Source: Nonomuraea sp. NEAU-A123 (GTDB lineage: Bacteria > Actinomycetota > Actinomycetes > Streptosporangiales > Streptosporangiaceae). Taken from it: DNA of 64,000 bases. Below, in pieces: positions 58,204 to 64,000 of this stretch. Under the pieces are notes generated by a model that worked only from the letters and a program-made list of their open reading frames with translations, was not told the DNA's origin and ran no database searches. Location of the stretch: NCBI RefSeq assembly GCF_018603905.1, contig NZ_JAHFZZ010000002.1, forward strand, positions 620,001 to 684,000, read 5' to 3'. Position numbers and translations under genes: made by a program. Position 1 is the first letter of the stretch, and each line of letters starts with the position of its first letter.

Positions 58204-59366
58204 ACCAGGACCTCCAGGTAGTCGAGGTTGGGGCAGCCGTTCGCGGTGGCGCCGGTGACCCTGACCGTGTTCGCGCCCGCGACCAGGGTGGCGTTGACGC
58301 TCTTGCTCGCCCACGTGGTCCAGGCGCCGGTGCCGCCGAAGCTCAGCCCCGAGGCGACGACGACGCCGTTGACCGTGACGTCCATGGGGCGGTCGACAGT
58401 GGTGCCGTTGGCGTACCGGATGGTGAGGGTCGCGGGGCCGGCTGCGGAGGCGGTGTGCGTCCACTGGACGTAACACCCGGCGGCGTTGTCGGTGTTGACG
58501 AAGCCGGTGCCGGAGAAGCCCGCGTGGTTGGACTCGACCACGCCCTGCGAGATCGTCGCGTTCTCCGCCTCCAGGCGGGTCGCGACGGCCGCCACCTGCT
58601 TGTACGCCCGCATGTTGGTGAGCAGCATGTAGCAGTTCTGCAGCGAGCCCGAGGTATCGCCGAGCGAGCGGTAGATGCCCCACTTGGGACGGACCCGGTC
58701 GCCGAGGAACGTGTCGCCGGTCTTGGTCGCGTCGACCAGCGTGGTGGCCCCGTCGCGCAGCACCCAGCGGACCGAGCCCGCGCTGCCGTCGCCGATCTTG
58801 ATCTCGTACTCGGCGTCGATCCACTTGTCCTGCAGCGGCTCCAGGTTGGTCCGCCCGACCAGGATGTCCGACTGGAAGATCTTGTGTTCGATGGTCTGCA
58901 CCCCGTCCACCCGGCGCAGCGACGTGACGGTGATCGGGTTGGTGCCCGTGCCCGGCATCTTGGTCTGGCTGATGTGGGTGAAGGTCGTGGTGGCCTTCAG
59001 CGAGCTCGGGATGAACATCGAGTACGTGACCCGCCACGTCTCGCCCTTCAGCCACTGCAGGTAGCCGCTCGGGTTACGGGTGCCGGTCACCTCCTGTCGC
59101 TGCCGGTCGGTCATCGAGTCGCGGTCGACCGTGTGCATGTTGAAGCGGAAGTTGTTGCCTTCGGCGAAGATGTGCGGCTGACCGGCGGGGTGCGAGTCGG
59201 CGCGGTCGTCCTCGATGGTCTCGAACGCGCCGAGCCCTACGGACGACGCTTCGGGGGCCCACATGAGCTGCCAGGCGGTCGCCGCCGAAGCCGGGCGGGC
59301 AGGCAGGTACGGGGTGAGAAGCGCGGCGCCCACGAGGGTCCCGAGCTGGCGTCGGGTGAGTTCCAT
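58200..59366 (-). CDS. Tat-exported polysaccharide-lyase-like jelly-roll protein with CBM35-like domain
   Basis: The 388-residue protein has a twin-arginine signal (LTRRQLGTLVG, cleavage near ASA). A 220-residue jelly roll resembles the heparinase-I-like polysaccharide lyase fold: FRFNMHTVDRD, WRVTYSMFIPSS, FTHISQTKMPG, the strand KWIDAEYEIKIGDGSAG and RPKWGIYRSLG. One CBM35-like module ends the protein (58203-58577). A polymer containing uronic acid would be the expected substrate; this is not certain. It lies six bases after the GH95 stop and overlaps the GH29-like start, so it sits mid-operon. Confidence 0.75.
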   Translation of the reverse strand: MELTRRQLGTLVGAALLTPYLPARPASAATAWQLMWAPEASSVGLGAFETIEDDRADSHPAGQPHIFAEGNNFRFNMHTVDRDSMTDRQRQEVTGTRNPSGYLQWLKGETWRVTYSMFIPSSLKATTTFTHISQTKMPGTGTNPITVTSLRRVDGVQTIEHKIFQSDILVGRTNLEPLQDKWIDAEYEIKIGDGSAGSVRWVLRDGATTLVDATKTGDTFLGDRVRPKWGIYRSLGDTSGSLQNCYMLLTNMRAYKQVAAVATRLEAENATISQGVVESNHAGFSGTGFVNTDNAAGCYVQWTHTASAAGPATLTIRYANGTTVDRPMDVTVNGVVVASGLSFGGTGAWTTWASKSVNATLVAGANTVRVTGATANGCPNLDYLEVLV

Positions 59367-59372
59367 GGCTTC

Positions 59373-62300
59373 CTATCCAATAGTGATCTTGTCGAGGTTG
59401 GGGCCCCCGTTGGCCGTCGTGGCGGTCGTCCTGATCGTGTTGGCCCCCGCGGTGAGCTGGACGGTGAGCGAGGCGGTCTGCCAGGTGTCCCAGTTCCCGG
59501 TGCCGGTGAAGTCGCGGGTCACGCTGGTGCCGTTGACCGCGATGGTCATCGGCCGGTTGACCGTGGTGCCGTTGGCGTAGCGGAGCGTCAGCGTGGCGCT
59601 GCCCGCCTGCGCGGCGGTCACGGCGAACTCCACGTACGAACCGGCGACGTTGTCGAAGTTGACGAAGCCGGTGCCGGTGAAGCCGGTGTGGTTCGACTCC
59701 ACGACGCCCTGCGAGATCGTGGCGTCCTCGGCCTGGTAGTCGGTGCCGCCCCCCGAGGCGGTCGCCACGTCGATGTAGTCGATGTTCGGGTTGCCGCCCG
59801 CGGTCGTGGAGGTGGCCCGGAGCGTGTTGGACCCGGCGTTGACCGGGACCGTGAAGGTGTCCGTGGCCCAGGTGTCCCACGTGCCGGTGCTCGCGTAGTC
59901 CCGGGCGGCGAACACCGTCGTGCCGTTCACCGCGATCGCCGACGGCCGGTTGGTCGTGGTGCCGTTGGCGTACCGCAGCTTGATCGTGGCCGTCCCCGCC
60001 GTCGTGATCGGGAAAGCCCACTCCACGTACGAACCGGACACGTTGTCGCCGTTGACGTAGCCCGTGCCGCTGTAGCCGGTGTGGGAGTTCTCTAAGATGC
60101 CCTGCGAGATCGTCGCGTCCTCCGCCTCGTAGCGGCCCGGCGGCGGCGGTGGCGTGTCCGCGCCCGGCAGGCCCCAGGCGGCGCCCGGCTTGGCGATCGG
60201 CACCGGCGCGATGACCAGGTCGGGGACCGCGCCCGCGTAGACGAGCACCTCGCGGTCCTTGGGCAGGGTGATGCCCAGCACGCCGCCGCCCAGGTCCTGG
60301 ACCGAGGCGGGAGCGCCGTCGTCGAGCACGGCGGTGACCGTGCCGGTCAGCCCGTGGTCGAGCTTGAGCGGCTCACCGGCCAGGCTCCTGACCCGGATGA
60401 AGCGGGTCGCGCCCGCCTGCCGTACCGCGGAGACGAGGAACGCGCCCTGCGTACGGAAGTCGTGCAGCGTGACGTCCGGCCACGCCCCCGGGACGGCGGG
60501 GAAGACGCGGACGACGCCGCCCCAGCTCTGGCAGAGCAGGTCGTGGATCGACTGCGAGGCCGACAGCGGCGTCTCGATGACCGGCCCGGCCTCGGTGTAG
60601 TGGGTGTTGGCCCGGCACGGGTACGAGGTCGAGGGATCGAAGAACTTCAGCAGGTAGGACAGCGCCGTGTCGCCGCGCCGCATCATGGCGTACATGGAGG
60701 CGGCGCCGGTGTAGCTGTAACCGCGGTGGGCCCCGGTCAGGGCGTGCCACCGGACGATCGACTTCTCGATCAGCGCGCGGTTCCCCGTCTGATCCCAGTT
60801 GACCAGGTAGAGGGGATAAATCATCAAAAGGTGGGAGTAGTGGCGGTGGGACTGCGCGTACGGCGTGCTGCCGCCGATCATGTAGCCGTTCGTGTCCGTC
60901 GGATACGCCACCAGCGTGCTGAGCACCTGCTGCCACCTGGTCTTCAGCGGGTCGTCGATACCGAGACGGGTCGCCGAGTCGAGCAGCGTCTGACAGCCCC
61001 ACCTGATGAGGGCCAGGTCGTAGTTGGTGTCCTGCGGCGGGACCACGGGGTACTCGGGCGACAGCGTGCTCGGCAGGTGCAGCTTGCCGTCACTGCCACT
61101 GGCCAGGAAGCGCAGGTAGTAGTTGATCGCCCGGCGCAGCAGCGGGAACAGCGTGTCCCTGAGCAGCGCGTCGTCCATCGTGTGCCGGTAGGACAGCCAC
61201 ACGTTGTGCAGCGCCCACGTCAGGTCGCCGACCTCGGCGCCGCTGCCCGGCGTGCCGACGCTCCGGTTGGCGAACATGTCGGAGCTGCGGCCCACACCCG
61301 AGGAGTCGCTCCGGTACGCGCTGGCCACGTTGGCGGTGAGCTGCGCCCGGTTCTGGTCGAGCGTGCTGGTGACCGAGTCGAGCTCCAAATGGTTGGAGCC
61401 GTGGATGAGCCAGTACTCCAGTTGCACGTTGAGGTTCCACCACACGCCGGGCCACGGGGTGGGCTCCAGCCACGGCCCGGTCGTCGCCATCACCGGCGCG
61501 CCCGCGCGGGTGGCGGAGGCCACCTTGTAGAGCTGGATCCAGTGGAAGCTCTGCAGCCGCTGGTCCGGGATGGACACGAAGCTCTTGCGATAGAAGGCGT
61601 GCCACCAGGTCCGGTGCGCCGCCCGCAGCGTGTCGTACGTGCCCGCGTTCTGGATCTTGCCGAGCGAGGTCGTCTCCGCCGCCGTGCTGGACGGGAAGCT
61701 GTGGGCGACCGACAGCAGCAGGAGGTTGCCGCTCTGCCGGTAGGCGGTGGCGGTCTGCCCTCCCCCGGTCAGGCCCTGGAGCACCTGCTTGACGTCGCCG
61801 GTGGTCTTGGTCGTCGAGGCCGGGTTGTGCGTGTAGCCGGACGGCGGGTCCTCCGACGCCTGCCTGGGGCTGTCGGCCACCTCCGGATGGAACGTCCATC
61901 GGACCTGCTCGCTGCCCGTGGCCGAGGCGCTGGCCACGAACAGCTCGTCGTGGATGAACGCGGTGAACGTGATCTTCCCCGAGGAGGTGGTGACGGTGCC
62001 GGTCAGCTCGGCGTCCCACAGGCTCAGCCGCCAGTCGACGGCGGTGATCGTACCGACGGGGTCGAGCGTGAGATGGCCGACCGGCAGCCTGCACGTGCCG
62101 AACCCGCTGCCGAACTCCGGCCGGTGGTCCTGGACCCGGCCGTGCTGGGTGGTGAAGCGGATCTTGTTGGCGTCCGGCTCCTTGTAGATCATGCTGCCGA
62201 GCAGGCCGTCGCCCAGGAACGGGCCCTCGTGCCAGACCGCGGGCAGCTTGGCCCACCGCAGGTCCTGCTCCCGCAGGAACGCGGCCCACTGGGCGTCCGA

Positions 62301-62447
62301 GGACATCCGGACGTCGAGCGTCCAGGGCGCCTCGGCATGAGCGGGGGCGGCGAGTGGGCCGGTCAGCGCCGCCACGGCCAGGGTGCCGAACGCGCCGCCC
62401 AGCACCGCCCGGCGCGTCGGCCCGCTCTCACCGCCGTCAGGTTCCAT
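59373..62447 (-). CDS. Tat-exported GH95 family glycosidase with two CBM35-like domains
   Basis: The 1024-residue protein has a twin-arginine signal (PTRRAVLGGAFG). An N-terminal beta-sandwich and an (alpha/alpha)6 barrel follow, with GH95 markers: PAVWHEGPFLGDGLLGSMIY, WPGVWWNLNVQLEYW, TLSPEYPVV (the acid Glu region) and SHRHYSHLLMIYPL. GH95 enzymes are inverting alpha-L-fucosidases or alpha-L-galactosidases. CBM35-like copies lie at 59758-60134 and 59376-59741. The ATG at 62447 is used; an adjacent GTG at 62450 also fits GGAG upstream. It is the first gene of the GH95-lyase-GH29 operon. Confidence 0.9.
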   Translation of the reverse strand: MEPDGGESGPTRRAVLGGAFGTLAVAALTGPLAAPAHAEAPWTLDVRMSSDAQWAAFLREQDLRWAKLPAVWHEGPFLGDGLLGSMIYKEPDANKIRFTTQHGRVQDHRPEFGSGFGTCRLPVGHLTLDPVGTITAVDWRLSLWDAELTGTVTTSSGKITFTAFIHDELFVASASATGSEQVRWTFHPEVADSPRQASEDPPSGYTHNPASTTKTTGDVKQVLQGLTGGGQTATAYRQSGNLLLLSVAHSFPSSTAAETTSLGKIQNAGTYDTLRAAHRTWWHAFYRKSFVSIPDQRLQSFHWIQLYKVASATRAGAPVMATTGPWLEPTPWPGVWWNLNVQLEYWLIHGSNHLELDSVTSTLDQNRAQLTANVASAYRSDSSGVGRSSDMFANRSVGTPGSGAEVGDLTWALHNVWLSYRHTMDDALLRDTLFPLLRRAINYYLRFLASGSDGKLHLPSTLSPEYPVVPPQDTNYDLALIRWGCQTLLDSATRLGIDDPLKTRWQQVLSTLVAYPTDTNGYMIGGSTPYAQSHRHYSHLLMIYPLYLVNWDQTGNRALIEKSIVRWHALTGAHRGYSYTGAASMYAMMRRGDTALSYLLKFFDPSTSYPCRANTHYTEAGPVIETPLSASQSIHDLLCQSWGGVVRVFPAVPGAWPDVTLHDFRTQGAFLVSAVRQAGATRFIRVRSLAGEPLKLDHGLTGTVTAVLDDGAPASVQDLGGGVLGITLPKDREVLVYAGAVPDLVIAPVPIAKPGAAWGLPGADTPPPPPGRYEAEDATISQGILENSHTGYSGTGYVNGDNVSGSYVEWAFPITTAGTATIKLRYANGTTTNRPSAIAVNGTTVFAARDYASTGTWDTWATDTFTVPVNAGSNTLRATSTTAGGNPNIDYIDVATASGGGTDYQAEDATISQGVVESNHTGFTGTGFVNFDNVAGSYVEFAVTAAQAGSATLTLRYANGTTVNRPMTIAVNGTSVTRDFTGTGNWDTWQTASLTVQLTAGANTIRTTATTANGGPNLDKITIG

Positions 62448-62478
62448 CACGCGAAATCTCCAGGTGGCTCGGGGGTGA

Positions 62479-62508
62479 CAGGCGGCCGCGCCGAAGCGCG
62501 GCCGCCTG
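62479..62508 (-). terminator. Hairpin terminator after the PQQ dehydrogenase gene
   Basis: A perfect 13-base stem, CAGGCGGCCGCGC (62479-62491) and its complement (62496-62508), closes a CGAA tetraloop. It lies 15 bases after the stop of the dehydrogenase gene and before the GH95 ribosome binding site. Confidence 0.7.
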
Positions 62509-62523
62509 GTGAGGGGGCGTGCG

Positions 62524-64000
62524 TCACTGGATGTTGGAGCGCCTGATCACGTCGGCGCTGCCGTCGCCGTTGTTGTCGGAGTTGGTGGAGCCGAACCAGA
62601 TGGCGCTGGCGTTCGGCACCTTCTCCACCGCGCGGAGCCGGCCGTACGTCCCGTTGAAGTAGGAGTTGACCGTCGAGACGTTCTCGCCGTTGAGCACGAT
62701 CCGCCACAGCCGCTGGCCGCGCAGCGCCGCCATGAACACGGTGTTGTTCACGATGGCGATGCCGCTCGGCGACGCCTCCGAGACGCTCCACGTGTACTTG
62801 GGATTGGTCATGCCGGAGGTGCTGCAGGTGCCCTCACAGGTGGGCCAGCCGTAGTTCTTGCCCGGCTGGATCAGGTTGAGCTCGTCCCTGGAGGAGTTGC
62901 CCAGCTCCGACTCCCACAGCCGCCCGGCCGAGTCCCACGCGATGCCCTGCGGGTTGCGGTGGCCGTAGCTGTAGACGCGGGTGCCGAACGGGTTGCCCGG
63001 CGCGGCCGCGCCCGTCTTGGTGATGCGCAGGATCTTGCCGTTGAGCGAGCCGAGGTCCTGCGCGTTGCCGCTCGCCTGCGCGTCTCCCGCGGTGACGTAC
63101 AGGTAGCCGTCAGGACCGAACCTGATGCGGCCGCCGTTGTGGTAGCGGTTCTTGTCGATCATGCCCTGCAGGATCGCGCTGTAGCCGCTGAGCGTGGTGC
63201 CGTTGAAGTTCATCTTCGCGACGCGGTTGCCCTCGGAGGCGGTGTGCATGAAGAACACCTCCTGGTCGGTCGTGCCGTTCCAGGTGGGCGAGAAGTCGAG
63301 GCCCATCAGGCCGCCCTCGCCGTCGGTGGTCACGACGTTGGGCACGGTGCCGACCTGCGTCTTGGTGCCCGACGGGGTGATCTTGAACACCTTGAACGTG
63401 TCCCGCTCGGTGACCAGCGCGTACGAGCCGTCGGGCGCCCAGGAGATGTCCCAGGGGATGTCCCAGCCGCCGGCGATCGTGGTCGGCGTCTGCGGCACGG
63501 TGCCACAGCTACCGGTCGTGAACGACGCGGAGGCCGTGCTCGGGGTGGAGAGCTGGTTGGCCGTGTCACGCGCGACGACGTCGAGCTGGTAGGTGTGCGC
63601 GCACTCCAGCGGCACGCTGGTGCTGGTCGCGGGCGGCGTGCCGGTGACCGTCTGCAGCACGGTGCCGGTGGCGTGGTCGCGGACCAGGTAGGCGCGTACG
63701 CCGTTGTCGTCGGTGGAGGCGGTCCAGGTCGCGGTCGCCGAGGTGGGCTGCACGCCGGTCACCGTGGGCTGGCCGGGCTGCGACGGCGGGTCGTCCGCGG
63801 GCGCGGGCAGCGTGCGGCAGTTCGCCTCAGGGCTGCTCAGCGACACGTTCCCGGACGCGTCCCGGGCGAAGACCGAGATCTGGTACGGGAAGTCGGAGTT
63901 CAGCCCCGTCACCGTGTACGGCGGAGCGGGCGCGGTGGCGATCTGCGTGCCCTGATGGAAGATGTCGTACGCCACGACGCCGACGTTGTCGGTCGACGTC
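62524..64000 (-). CDS. PQQ-dependent sugar dehydrogenase with FN3 domains (5' end outside window)
   Basis: The frame is open at the window end, so the signal peptide is not seen. Two fibronectin type III domains (TSTDNVGVVAYDIF, SATATWTASTDDNGV) precede a GSDH-type six-bladed propeller of about 330 residues. That propeller contains TTDGEGGLMGLDFSP, NRYHNGGRIRFGPDGYLYVTAGDA, YSYGHRNPQGIAWD and NYGWPTCEG, as in soluble glucose dehydrogenases, where the His in the first blades contacts PQQ. It would oxidise aldoses outside the cell. It is upstream of the GH95 operon on the same strand but separated from it by a hairpin. Confidence 0.88.
   Translation of the reverse strand, partial: TSTDNVGVVAYDIFHQGTQIATAPAPPYTVTGLNSDFPYQISVFARDASGNVSLSSPEANCRTLPAPADDPPSQPGQPTVTGVQPTSATATWTASTDDNGVRAYLVRDHATGTVLQTVTGTPPATSTSVPLECAHTYQLDVVARDTANQLSTPSTASASFTTGSCGTVPQTPTTIAGGWDIPWDISWAPDGSYALVTERDTFKVFKITPSGTKTQVGTVPNVVTTDGEGGLMGLDFSPTWNGTTDQEVFFMHTASEGNRVAKMNFNGTTLSGYSAILQGMIDKNRYHNGGRIRFGPDGYLYVTAGDAQASGNAQDLGSLNGKILRITKTGAAAPGNPFGTRVYSYGHRNPQGIAWDSAGRLWESELGNSSRDELNLIQPGKNYGWPTCEGTCSTSGMTNPKYTWSVSEASPSGIAIVNNTVFMAALRGQRLWRIVLNGENVSTVNSYFNGTYGRLRAVEKVPNASAIWFGSTNSDNNGDGSADVIRRSNIQ

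Larger units (their letters stand above)
53370..60134 (-). repeat. Dispersed CBM35-like module family, seven copies in four genes
   Basis: Seven copies of about 123 residues lie at 53370-53738, 53758-54125, 55651-56025, 56055-56427, 58203-58577, 59376-59741 and 59758-60134. The shared pattern is AEDATISQG, ESNHxGFxGTGFVN, GSYVEF, LRYANGTT, RPM, NWDTW, AGANTIR, TATTAxGGPNLD. Two subtypes exist: inner copies in GH29-like and GH95 proteins (ENSHxGYSGTGYVNGDN) and the rest (ESNHxGFTGTGFVNYDN). Near-identity at nucleotide level suggests duplication or gene conversion. Confidence 0.85.

Overview
The window is a gene-dense, very GC-rich stretch with many GTG starts, purine-rich ribosome binding sites and strong third-position GC bias. 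Its gene families (SARP and LAL-type regulators, an MmyB-like regulator, a membrane Ser/Thr kinase, a SapA-like secreted protein, Tat-exported hydrolases) point to a soil actinomycete, most likely of the Streptosporangiales/Nonomuraea kind. That placement is an inference from gene content. I saw no rRNA, tRNA, CRISPR array, transposase or prophage gene, and no gene-free stretch longer than 300 bases.

Layout. 1-4.1 kb: a truncated secreted PA14-GH2 glycosidase diverges from a DeoR regulator, which is followed by a sugar ABC ATPase lacking permease and binding-protein genes. 4.1-9 kb: a PHP-domain phosphoesterase translationally coupled to a haloalkane-dehalogenase-like enzyme, a divergent TetR gene, a polysaccharide-deacetylase-like enzyme and an AraC regulator. 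9-13.8 kb: a VOC protein, a 58-residue protein coupled to a flavin disulfide reductase, a polytopic membrane protein and an M23-SapA fusion. 13.8-18.2 kb: a methyltransferase, an HSL-type esterase with divergent TetR, an SDR-like epimerase and an MmyB-like regulator. 18.4-31.6 kb: a Tat sulfatase that appears internally deleted, a MerR-methyltransferase fusion with a leaderless MerR-type promoter, a cell-wall-peptidase-like coiled-coil protein, a Ser/Thr kinase, a flavin monooxygenase, a secreted M28 peptidase, a subtilase without signal peptide and a 1013-residue SARP regulator.

31.6-40.6 kb: a GH13 amylase-like enzyme converges with a GMC oxidoreductase carrying an N-terminal starch-binding-like domain; the two genes share one CTAG as stop codon on both strands. 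Then come a LAL/LuxR regulator with an in-frame 36-bp minisatellite, an SMP-30 lactonase, an N-terminally truncated metallo-beta-lactamase-fold protein and a secreted HNH nuclease. 40.7-52 kb: a compact nonribosomal peptide locus. A TetR gene with an 11-bp inverted-repeat operator, an MFS transporter and a PLP decarboxylase-like enzyme are joined by 4-base overlaps. They converge on a two-gene NRPS: A-PCP, then C-A-PCP-TE-MFS in a single chain whose TE nucleophile is Cys. A copper monooxygenase lipoprotein with all six PHM-type ligands diverges from the NRPS genes.

53.3-64 kb: a secreted polysaccharide-degradation block read on the minus strand: FN3-PQQ sugar dehydrogenase (cut by the window end), GH95, a polysaccharide-lyase-like protein, a GH29-like protein and GH27. 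The last four carry seven copies of one CBM35-like module. Strong GC hairpins punctuate the block. Together these genes suggest capture, debranching and periplasmic-side oxidation of a fucose- and galactose-containing polymer; the substrate is an inference.
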